From Polyrhizophydium stewartii (lineage: Eukaryota > Chytridiomycota > Chytridiomycetes > Rhizophydiales): a stretch of DNA of 17,299 bases. The DNA lies in NCBI GenBank assembly GCA_027604665.1, contig JADGIZ010000273.1, forward strand, positions 1 through 17,299, given 5' to 3'. Positions 10,101 through 17,299 of the stretch are shown here, in pieces (within the stretch, counting starts at the first letter, position 1; every line of letters starts with the position of its first letter). The translations under genes were made by a program, and so were the position numbers. The notes under the pieces were generated by a model that had not been told where the DNA came from, ran no database searches, and was given only the letters and a program-made list of their open reading frames with translations.

Positions 10101-10950
10101 CAGTCCCAGCATCAGCAAGAGCAGCACGATCACGCGCAGCAGACTGACCACCATCACCAACAACAGGACTCGCATCAGAAGCACGAGCATGGCCAGCTTG
10201 AGCACCAGACTTCCTCTCAAAACCCGCACCAGGGCCACGCCCAGCACCCACCACCGTACGACCAGCGGCAGCAGTCGGGAGAGCAGCAACTCCAGCAGCA
10301 CGGAAATCAAAAGTCGCACTCGGCGTCACCGCACCAGAACCACGAGAGCAAGCAAGCCTCCCCGGTACCGCAGCAGCCAGCTCAGGCGTCGCAGAAGACA
10401 GCAGGCCAGCAGAAGCCTGCCGATGCTTCCCAGCAGGCAAATGCTACTGCCCAGGCTCAAAGCGCTCCAGATCAGGCACCAAACCAGCAAACGCCGATTG
10501 CCGGATCAAAGGGTTGGCAACCAGCGCAGATTGCCGCTAATGCTTCTCATAGCGCTGACTCGATCTCTCGGTCAGAGCAAGGAACCACAAACTCGACGGC
10601 CAAGCCGGTCGACAGCCACGCTCCAGAGGAGGCCGAGCCGACCGAGGATCCACGTGAGCGTTTTGCATCTGCATTGCTGACAGACTCGGTTGCCATAACT
10701 GACAGAGGGTTGAGCAGTGTGCCGCGTGGCCAAGCGCGTGTACAGCGCGGTCAGCGCGGTATTCGAGGCCATGGTTGCAGCGCACCGCGAGCGCAAGGTG
10801 GCAAGCGACTTGATCGAGGCCAGCCTCATGCGCGATGTTCAGGACAAGGACGCTCCGGCAACGGCCGAGCCCACCTCCGGCGGCACCGACACACAAGCCC
10901 CTCCCGACGCCTCTCGGACAACTCAGCCAGCGTCGTTGGCGACGGCGTGA
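7152..10950 (+). CDS. RSPH10B: Radial spoke head 10 homolog B (RSPH10B), MORN-repeat axonemal protein, 13 exons
   Basis: A component of the radial spokes of motile 9+2 axonemes. Exons: 7152-7390, 7534-7697, 7760-7999, 8068-8159, 8217-8289, 8372-8467, 8550-8687, 8751-8815, 8880-9113, 9177-9308, 9367-9483, 9549-10653 and 10718-10950; 2928 nt, 975 aa. Residues about 40-268 hold ten MORN motifs (YVGQFRDGMLDGTGTY, YEGEWKGGVKHGRGRM and others). Residues about 300-560 match the conserved helical domain after the MORNs in vertebrate RSPH10B (ATWRLLKDMRIVELGFTLAE, EIFLLRDFLEFL, MYMDLFDVLLAIGIESA). Residues about 690-800 are a Gln/His-rich insertion. The last exon is the C-terminal helix (KRVYSAVSAVFEAMVAAHRE). 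The acceptor at 8371 was chosen for its CTGAC branch motif; an acceptor at 8338 would add 11 residues. Intron 10 begins with GC. The protein is longer than the human one (about 870 aa) because of the Gln/His insertion. Confidence 0.92.
9309..9366 (+). other. GC-AG intron in RSPH10B (intron 10)
   Basis: The intron starts GCAAGT, the optimal GC-type donor, and ends AAGCAG with a CTGAC branch motif at 9350-9354; 58 nt. GT donors nearby (9307, 9313) leave the wrong phase for the downstream exon. Only the GC donor joins LLLR to SYKIF in frame, matching the LKDFKMI segment of vertebrate RSPH10B. Confidence 0.8.
10030..10350 (+). other. Gln/His-rich low-complexity insertion within RSPH10B
   Basis: About 110 codons inside exon 12 are dominated by CAG, CAC and CAT codons, giving runs such as QRQHQHQSQHQQEQHDHAQQ. 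The stretch lies between the conserved central domain and the C-terminal helix, where vertebrate RSPH10B has a Ser-rich linker. Codons are mixed rather than a pure trinucleotide repeat, so it is an established disordered linker and not a recent slippage tract. Confidence 0.85.
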
Positions 10951-11005
10951 TGCGGGATCTGCCCAAGTTCAGTCGTTGCGGGAGCGAGCTGTCTCGCATA
11001 TCCGG

Positions 11006-11011
11006 ATTAAA
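11006..11011 (+). terminator. Possible poly(A) signal ATTAAA for RSPH10B
   Basis: ATTAAA, the commonest variant hexamer, lies 55 nt after the RSPH10B stop on the plus strand. Its TTA (11007-11009) is also the complement of the TAA stop codon of the convergent PSMG2 gene, so the two 3' ends overlap. No AATAAA is seen nearby on either strand. Confidence 0.45.
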
Positions 11012-12089
11012 ATAGATCCCGCGTGAACCGCAGCGGGCCGTAGAGATGCTCCCAGGACCGCGGCTGCGACCACGGCTCGTCCTTGGGCCGCAGCTGCAGC
11101 AGCGCGTCGATCGCCGCGGCGAGGTCGCAGACATCCTGCATGTTGTCTGCCCGAGCATAGGCGTCAGGAATATCAGGCGGGGCAGCGTGCCTGCAGACGG
11201 GCCGACCCACCGCCCTCGATCGCGAACCAGCCCAGCACCGTCAGCGGCGTCTCGCGCTTGGTGAGCGCGTCCTGGAGGAAGCGCGTCAGGCCGCCGCCGG
11301 GCGGGATGCGCGAGGGGCTGTCGGTGTACAAGCCCTCGGCAGGCTCCATCTCCCTCCAGCCGAGCTCGGCGATGCGTGGGAAGGCGCCGGCATTGGCGGG
11401 CCCTGTCTGTACGAAGCGCAGCGGCGACGAGTTGAGCTGCGCATCCGAGCGCCGCGTGCCGTCGAACGCCGTCGCGAGCAGCACCCTCGAGAACCCAGAG
11501 GCCGCGATCCAGGCGGCCAGTGCGCCCGCAAACGCAACGCCGCGGCCCTGAGCACCGTGAGTCTGCTGGTCAGCCCATCGGTGACTACGGCGCTGCCGTG
11601 TGGCCCGAGCGCACCTTCTCGACGCGGGAGCGGATCTGCAGCACCGTGATGGTTTCGGCGCCAGGGCCGTCGCCGACCCGGCCCTGGAAGACTGTCGGCC
11701 GGCCAGGGGACGGTGCTCGCTGGTCAGCGGCCGGGCGGGATGCCCGAGACGGGCGAGCGCCGGTCGGTGAGGAGGCATCAGCGCCGACGCACCCTCCATG
11801 GCCGTGTGCACCGCGGGCGGGTCCCACGCGCCGTACGAGTCGACGCCGACGACAGCCTCGACGTCGGCGCTGTCGAGGAAGCCGATGCGCTTGAGCTTGA
11901 GCGTCGCGATGACGAGATCGAGCGCCAGCTGGCCGACAAAGCCCAGGCCGTTGGGCCCGGGCTATGCGCGGGCGGCGGGTCAGTCGGCTGCGCGCGGCAT
12001 CCGCGGTGTGCGCGGCAGCCGCACACACGCACCAGCAGCAGCGTCGTGCCGCCGAGCGTCTGCGCCTCGTCGCCAATGAACTGCACCAT
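11007..12089 (-). CDS. PSMG2: Proteasome assembly chaperone 2 (PSMG2/PAC2), 5 exons
   Basis: PAC2 pairs with PAC1 to scaffold the alpha ring during 20S proteasome assembly. Exons on the minus strand: 12089-12033, 11961-11793, 11691-11615, 11547-11211 and 11146-11007; 780 nt, 259 aa (human 264), all phases consistent. The N-terminus MVQFIGDEAQTLGGTTLLL is followed by GQLALDLVIATLKLKRIGF, the first conserved block. VLQIRSRVEK, WIAASGFSRVLLATAFD and QLNSSPLRFVQTGP match human LQLRSIF, WVKSSGCARVIVLSSS and QLRSTPFRYLLTP. RIPPGGGLTRFL matches human RIPGGGITK, and FAIEGDNMQD matches VSEGDNIPD. The C-terminal part has the Trp-rich end WSQPRSWEHLYGPL. The last intron (11210-11147, 64 nt, CTGAC branch) was placed by that GDN match; reading through it hits a stop. 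The gene faces TRAPPC10 with 36 bp between start codons and converges on RSPH10B. Confidence 0.92.
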
Positions 12090-12125
12090 CTTGGCGAGAG
12101 CTTGAACTTGCCCCCAAGCAACGAC
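12090..12125. promoter_or_regulatory. 36-bp head-to-head gap between PSMG2 and TRAPPC10 start codons
   Basis: Only 36 bp lie between the two opposing ATGs. If TRAPPC10 instead starts at the in-frame ATG at 12204, the gap is 114 bp. Either way the two genes must share a bidirectional promoter or have promoter elements inside each other's first exon. No TATA or other motif is recognisable. Confidence 0.5.
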
Positions 12126-15100
12126 ATGACTCCGGCCGGCCCGCAGCCGCCCACCGCCCGCGCCGGCGCACCACAGCCGCAGGCCGCGGACGGCGCCGCG
12201 CCCATGTCGCCGCCCAACTGGGCTGTCATCAACAATCCCGTCGTGACCTGTGCGTTGCCCTCGCCGCCTCGACCCCTGCCCGGCGCGAGAGGCGCCGCTC
12301 CGCGAGGCTGCTGACCGAGGCACGCCCCTCGTTCACGGCTGCGTGCGCTGGCCGCGCTGGCTCCGCTGGCTGCACTGTGTGCTGCGCTCTCTCTACGCCG
12401 CGGCCCGCCGGCGCGGCCCGCCAGACGCCGAGGACACGGCCATCTGGTCGTCGCTGGCCAGCGACTTCAACTCGCGCCTGCCTCTGCGCCAGCTGCCGTG
12501 GCAGAACCCGCTGCGCTCGGGGCGGGCGACGGCGCCGGGCATGCAGCGCATCATCCCGACGCTCGACATCCAGATGCGGCCCTTTTCGCCGGACCTGCTG
12601 CCCAGGCTCGCGCCGGGCGGGCTGCACCAGAACTCGGTCTTCATGCACATCTTCTTTGTCGGCTGCGAGGACATTGAGTACTACAAGAACAACGTTCGCC
12701 GGCAGCTGCAGGAGTGGATCAACGCCGTGTCGTCCAAAAAGGGCCAGGAGTGGCTTGTCGTGCACCTGACGGGCGGCGACAGCAGGGGCCGCGCGGGCCT
12801 CTTCAACATTGGCGCTGCGAGCACCGTGCTCGACAAGATCCGATCCGACTTCAACCTCAAGAAAGACAGGTTGCGTGCACACCGTGCAGCGCAGCATTCA
12901 CGCATCTCTTCTTCTGCGCTGACGGGTTGCCTTGTGTTTCCGCGCGTGCAGATCCATGCAGTTCCGCATCACCAACAACGAGATCAAGGACGCCGAGTTT
13001 TGGAACGAGCTCCTTGATCGCATCAAAGAGGGCCTTGTCTCGGCCATCACGCAGCAGGCAGCGCAGCTCGAGGACGACACGCGCAGGTTCGAGCAGCAGC
13101 GTCTGATGCCGGGCTGGAACTATTGCCAATACTTTATCCTCAAGGTGCGTGCGCCGCATCGTGCCGCCGCAGCAAGCCCGAGAACTGATCGGATCATCTG
13201 GCACGCTGGGTCTCCATTCCGATCTGCAGGAGACGCTCGCATTCACGTACGAGCTCGTGCGCTTCTTTGACGAAGCGCTGCTTCACTACGACGAGCTGGA
13301 GGCCACGTTCTTCCAGACGCTGGTCGAGCAAGGCGCGCCGTGGTTCCACAAGTTTGGCGGCGTGGAGCCCGGCGACGACTGCTCCGACGTGCTCAACTCG
13401 GACCGCAAGCCATACCGCAGCATGATCATCCAAAACACCATCACCATCTTTGACTTTCGCGAGTACCTGTTCAGCCGCCAGTGCCGGCTCATTTTCCTGC
13501 TGGGCTCGCCCGCCGACGTCTGCCAGCGCACCAAGATGTTTGTGGTCTCGCTATCCAAGATGCTGCGCGAGTACAGCGTGTCGCTAGCGCCGCATTTCCG
13601 CGAGTCGTGGTCGTACTCGCTGTGCATGCGCATCGTCCGCGAGTGCGACGCCGTCTTCAGGATGCTCTCGATGCCCACGTCGGCAATGCAGGTCTACGAA
13701 GCGCTGCGTGCGGAGCTGCTGCAGATCGCACGTATCCAGGTGCATAGCTACTCGGTGATCCAGCCTGCCTTGAGTTGCACAGGAGCTCACCGATTGCCGC
13801 CGTCGCCCAGCTCGACCGCCTTGGAACGGCCAAGAAGATTTGCTCGAACCCGCTGTATCTCGAGGGTGACGGCACGGCCCCCGAGACCCCCGCTGCAGAA
13901 AACGGCCGCACTATCTCCAATCCGGAGCTTGTGCAAGCGCTCTCGTCGCCCGAGACGTTTGGAATTCTCTATCAGGCAAGCATCGTCTGCTCGCCCGATG
14001 GACTGCTGCCCGGGGCAGGAGCCTGACTCTGCCGCTCGCAGCACGTCACCAACCTAGCCGTGCGTGGCTTCGAGGCGTGTGCTCGCCCGCGATCGGCTCT
14101 GGCTCTTCAAAGCGATCTCGCGTTCTGGCACTTGTAAGAGCAATGGCAACAGCCCACTCTGCTGCATGCACGCCACGGTCTGACACAGAGCTACTCCTTG
14201 CGTCGACAGCTCGCAGGAGGACTATGAGAAGGCCGCCGAGATCTGGGAGCGTGTGGCGTTCAGGCACTCGGAATCCGGCTGGCACCACATCGAGACGGTC
14301 ATTGTCGAGTGCCTCGCCAGGTGTTATCGCGAGCTGCGCCGGTATAACAAATATCCTTTTTTCCCGGACTCGCGCTTGTGTGCTCGCGTGCCCGTGCCGC
14401 ATGGGTGCTTCTTGTTTTTTCGAGCTGCCTGTGCGAACACCTTGACGCGTGCCGCACGCTGGTAGAGTCTTGCCTTTACCTTGTCTCGCACCCCAAACTG
14501 ATGGATGCGCAGAAGGCGGAGCAGCTTGTCGACGAGCTTAACGGCGCCGCGATCGCCATGGCAGAGCGTGCGTGAGCATCGATGCGCGCGGCATGGTTGC
14601 TGGATGCGCTGACACTCGACCATGACCAGCCATCTCTCGCCACATGTCGGACCTCTTTGGCGTCTCGATCGCCTCGGTGATCAACCGCGCTGGAGACGAC
14701 GACGAGATTGTCATTGAGCTCAATATCCGCAGCGTCCTGGTCAAGGTCTGAAGTCGCTGGCTATTCGCCCGCTTGATGCGCGGCCGGCGGTGTCGACTGA
14801 CGTGCTCTGATGGGGCAGGACTTTAACATGACTCGCGTGCTGCTCACGCTGACGGCCGGCGACGGCAAGGAGATGATCTGCGAGTGCCACAACGTGGTGC
14901 TGCACACGGGCAAGAACCTGGCTCGTGTGTCGTGCAAGGTCGGTGCCAGTTGAGCCGTTGGCTCGGACCGCCTCGCTTGCTGACTCTGGGCCACCATGCT
15001 CGCAGAAATCAACGATTCCGGGCAACTACAGCCCGTCGACGGTGACGATGGAGAGCGGGAACCTGCACTTTTATTACGACTTGCATCCATTCGACCGCAA

Positions 15101-17021
15101 AAAGGGTGTTCGCATCAACGAAACCGCGGCGTCGCTCAAGATGACAGCGAGCCTGCCACGAACGAGTTGCGTGTGCTGCGCACCCTGCAGACGTTCTTGA
15201 CATTGTGTGTGTGTGTGTGTGTGTGTGTGGCGCTGACGGTCTGGCCGCAGTCGTTCAAGGCGAGTCTGCGTCCACGATTGCATTTGAGATCCTGACTCGC
15301 AGCAACTCTGTCAAGAGCGGTGTTTTGTCGATCTCGACGCTCACCAACATTGCGTTTGCGCACCAGAGCGCGGTGCGATGCACGGTGTCGTCTGCGGGCG
15401 GTGAGTGTACTTGCTTGGTCGGCGGCGGGAACGGATTGCACAAGTTGACGCGAGAGTGCCTCAGGAGATGTCGTCTCGACCAAGGATGTATCGTTTGGTG
15501 GCGGCAAGATGCAGCTGCCCGACGCCGGACCGAACGAGCGCATCTCGTTTGCGCTGCCGTTTTCGCTCGCGCAGGACACCCGCAACACGGACCATAAGTT
15601 GAAGTTGCTTCTTAGCTGCGCCACCGACGACGGCCGGAAACGACTGCACTCGTCGATCCTGCGCGTGTCGCTTGTGCCGACGTTTGCGATTGATTCGTCG
15701 ATGATCCACGAGCACGACGGGTCGGTCGGCTTGCTATCGACTCGAAAATGCTGGCCGTGTGCTGACGTCTGCTGAACGCCTGTCGAGCAGCTCGCTGATT
15801 CAGATTGGGATGCGCTGCAAGGAGGGAGCCCCCATGCGTGTGCTCGCGGCGACGCTCGCAGCCACCGGCGAGCCAGACGTCAAGCCCATCGAGACCATTG
15901 GACAGCAAATCGCCTTTCCGGGCACGCCCATATCGCTCCTGTTCCAGCTTGGCGCCGCTGCGTCCCACGACGTCGAGACCTACACGCCCACATGCAGCCT
16001 GACGCTGACCGTGTCCTACGTCCCTGTCAATGATGGTTTGTCCCAGGCTTTGCGGCTTGTGCATGTGTCGATGACTGACCCGAAGAATGCCCGTCTCGAT
16101 GTGCTGCGCAGAGATCGAAGCCTTTGTGCAGGCGCGACTTGAAGCGGTGCTTGCGAAGCAGGGCCTGTCGCGTTTCACGGGCTTCTTTTTCAACTTCCTG
16201 GCTCGCACGCTTCTGCCGCAGATTGATGCGTTCGAGTCGTCCGCGTTTGGAGCACTCGACTTTGGCAAGTTTGACGCCGCGGCGCTCGAGCCGCTGCTCT
16301 CGGACGAGGAACCGGCGACGCGAGGCAAGCTTGTTGCGGCAGCGGCAGCGCTCTGGGAGGTGCGTGGTGGCCCGCGAATCCGGTTGCTGGCCGAGTGTTG
16401 GCTGACGGTCACTCGACTGTGCAGGAGCTTGCCGGAGTCTCGCTCGACACGGTCACGGCCGAGTCAAAACTTGCGCCGCTCAAGCTCGTCTTCACGGCGA
16501 CGCACGCTGTGCCGCGCGTCATTGCGCACACGTGCATTCGGGTCGAGTCTTTGAGCGACAGGACCGTCGGCAGCGCGATTCCGTGCACGATCCTGGTGAC
16601 GCCGCTCACATGGATACTTCCTGCCAAGCAGGATCAGCTCGAAGTGGAGCTCGAGCTCGACATCAACTTTGCGGTGTTTGCGATTGCGGGCAAGAAGCGC
16701 GGCATTGTGAAGCTCGCGGCAAGTCAAGTTGCTGTTGCATGACCCTGCGAGACAGACGTGCTGACATGGCGGTGGTGGCTGCAGCGGGACAAGCCGGCCG
16801 AGCTGCGCGTGCTGCTGTGTCCGCTGCAGGCGGGCCAGATTCTGCTGCCACGGGTGCAGGCGACCGTGCTGGGCCTGCCCGCGGACGCCGTGTCTGTGCA
16901 GAACGTGAGCACCGGCGCGCAGATATCGGTGCTTCCGCGACGCCAGTCGGCGAAGATCTTTGTGTCCGAGACGCCGGATGCCCTCAAGGCCGTGCTGCCT
17001 GGCCGCATTGTGATGGTGTGA
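12126..17021 (+). CDS. TRAPPC10: TRAPP complex subunit TRAPPC10 (Trs130), 17 exons
   Basis: A large subunit of the TRAPPII tethering complex, which activates Rab11/Ypt31-type GTPases at the trans-Golgi. Exons: 12126-12249, 12425-12869, 12952-13144, 13230-13739, 13811-13975, 14042-14133, 14210-14350, 14458-14567, 14630-14745, 14819-14938, 15006-15165, 15251-15400, 15465-15720, 15791-16035, 16112-16359, 16425-16727 and 16785-17021; 3615 nt, 1204 aa (human about 1259). Family matches include NNPVVTYAEDTAIW (human NKPIVT), VDKIR-like VLDKIRSDF, LEDDTRRFEQ, PGWNYCQYF, ETLAFTYELVRFFDEAL, HYDELEA and DFREYLFSRQC in the helical N-terminal half. The C-terminal half is beta-sandwich rich (KSTIPGNYSPSTVTME, LIQIGMRCK, LRVLLCPLQAG). 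Phases agree at all 16 introns. Intron 5 is GC-AG and intron 7 is AT-AC. The start could be ATG 12126 or 12204; both leave the conserved region intact. No poly(A) hexamer is seen after the stop. Confidence 0.92.
13976..14041 (+). other. GC-AG intron in TRAPPC10 (intron 5)
   Basis: The donor is CAG followed by GCAAGC, with a CTGAC branch motif and a CTCGCAG acceptor; 66 nt, phase 0. It joins ETFGILYQ to HVTNLAVRGFEA, aligning without gaps to human EAFEKHYLDLSHATIEMY. A GT donor nine bases on (13985) also keeps frame but would insert three residues and is a poorer site. Confidence 0.65.
14351..14457 (+). other. Probable U12-type AT-AC intron in TRAPPC10 (intron 7)
   Basis: The intron begins ATATCCTTTT, the full minor-spliceosome donor consensus, and ends CCGCAC. 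CCTTGAC (14440-14446), matching the core of the U12 branch consensus TTCCTTRAC, lies just upstream with 12 nt from the branch A to the intron end; U12 introns typically have 10-16. It is 107 nt, phase 2. Splicing joins ARCYRELRRYN, via a split Lys codon, to LVESCLYLVSHPKL, continuous with the helical repeat expected in Trs130. No GT-AG pair retains the RYNK residues in frame with VESCLYL. The one in-frame GT-AG alternative (14342-14424) loses them and lacks the CTGAC branch motif seen in most introns here. Confidence 0.78.
15204..15229 (+). repeat. (TG)13 microsatellite in TRAPPC10 intron 11
   Basis: Thirteen perfect TG dinucleotides lie inside the 85-nt intron 15166-15250, between the donor and the CTGAC branch motif at 15232-15236. 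It is likely length-polymorphic, and changes would not touch the coding sequence. Confidence 0.95.
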
Positions 17022-17095
17022 CGCTGCGACCTTCCCGATCGAGGCCAAATGAAGATGCATGTCCGGCATTGGTCGGGACAGAAATGTGCGGGGGG

Positions 17096-17101
17096 TTTAT
17101 T
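17096..17101 (-). terminator. Poly(A) signal AATAAA for the minus-strand gene at the window end
   Basis: On the minus strand AATAAA lies 150 nt past the TAG stop codon at 17253-17251, correctly oriented for that gene. The intergenic stretch 17022-17250 otherwise holds only a G-rich segment and a 19-bp duplication. Confidence 0.5.
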
Positions 17102-17144
17102 GCAGATGCGCGGGGCTGGGGCGCTATGTGCGGATGGGGGGGTG

Positions 17145-17182
17145 CGGGCACAGAAGGCTGAGCCGGGCACAGAAGGCTGAGC
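17145..17182 (+). repeat. 19-bp direct tandem duplication
   Basis: The unit CGGGCACAGAAGGCTGAGC occurs twice in a row (17145-17163 and 17164-17182) in the 3' flank between TRAPPC10 and the next gene. It would fall in the 3' UTR of the minus-strand gene. No function is evident. Confidence 0.9.
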
Positions 17183-17250
17183 CGGGGGCGCGGGCATCAG
17201 CGGCATTTGGTGCGGACGGCGAGGCGGCGGTCGGGTGCGGGGCACGCACA

Positions 17251-17299
17251 CTACTTGCGGTTCTCGATGTAGTACTCCTTGATTCCCTTTGTCTCGAAC
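17251..17299 (-). CDS. C-terminal fragment of an unidentified gene
   Basis: Read on the minus strand from the window edge, an open frame gives FETKGIKEYYIENRK and a TAG stop at 17253-17251. A correctly placed AATAAA lies 150 nt further on. The charged, ordinary-looking C-terminus and the poly(A) signal support a real gene running in from outside the window. Fifteen residues are too few to name a family. Confidence 0.5.
   Translation of the reverse strand, partial: FETKGIKEYYIENRK

Noticed and set aside
10026..10319. Leu/Val-rich minus-strand frame resembling a membrane protein
   Set aside because: It is the antisense of the Gln/His-rich linker of RSPH10B; CAG and CAC codons read as CTG and GTG on the other strand, which mimics hydrophobic segments.
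14342..14424. GT-AG intron (GTATAA donor, TTTTTTCGAG acceptor) instead of the AT-AC intron
   Set aside because: It is phase-compatible, but it removes the RYNK residues, adds an unconserved Cys-rich segment and lacks the CTGAC branch motif. The AT-AC reading explains both the consensus match and the protein.
1..17299. tRNA, rRNA, CRISPR, transposase or operon-like features
   Set aside because: I saw no tRNA-like cloverleaf, rRNA segment, regularly spaced repeats or transposon ends. The intron-rich genes show this is ordinary eukaryotic nuclear DNA.

Overview
This is a gene-dense, GC-rich eukaryotic nuclear segment: seven genes plus the 3' end of an eighth in 17.3 kb. Five of the genes are split by short spliceosomal introns (57-175 nt). 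Most introns start GTGCGT/GTGAGC/GTATGC-like and carry a CTGAC (or TTGAC) branch motif 10-20 nt before the acceptor. I rebuilt exon chains by joining frames at splice sites and checking phase and family alignment; every chain closes in frame. The presence of a radial-spoke protein (RSPH10B) means the organism builds a motile flagellum. Together with compact intergenic spaces, tiny introns and an ankyrin-type repeat family, this suggests a zoosporic fungus (chytrid, perhaps Rhizophydiales-like). That assignment is inference; another flagellated unicellular eukaryote is possible.

Layout: (1) 82-1703, minus: SDS22/PPP1R7, the leucine-rich-repeat regulator of protein phosphatase 1, 6 exons. (2) 1906-3583, plus: F-box-like/ankyrin-type repeat protein with an N-terminal coiled coil. 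It is interrupted by a reading-frame shift lying exactly in a three-copy 10-bp GC repeat. (3) 3714-5711, plus: intronless 665-aa protein with a CHORD-like Cys/His cluster, function unknown. (4) 5763-7071, plus: peroxisomal dienoyl-CoA isomerase (ECH1 type), 6 exons, C-terminal AKL. (5) 7152-10950, plus: RSPH10B, 13 exons, ten MORN motifs and a long Gln/His-rich insertion. (6) 11007-12089, minus: proteasome assembly chaperone 2 (PSMG2/PAC2), 5 exons. (7) 12126-17021, plus: TRAPPC10/Trs130, 17 exons. (8) 17251-17299, minus: last 15 codons of an unidentified gene.

The genes belong to separate housekeeping processes (PP1 control, fatty-acid oxidation, flagellar motility, proteasome assembly, vesicle tethering) and form no pathway cluster. 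What links them is compactness: start codons 36 bp apart head-to-head (PSMG2/TRAPPC10), stop codons 56 bp apart tail-to-tail (RSPH10B/PSMG2), and 51-bp and 80-bp gaps between tandem genes.

The most notable observation is an apparent U12-type AT-AC intron in TRAPPC10 (14351-14457), with the full ATATCCTTTT donor, a CCTTGAC branch motif and an AC acceptor. Two GC-AG introns are also present (9309-9366 and 13976-14041). If the host is a fungus, the U12 intron implies a retained minor spliceosome, which most studied fungi have lost.
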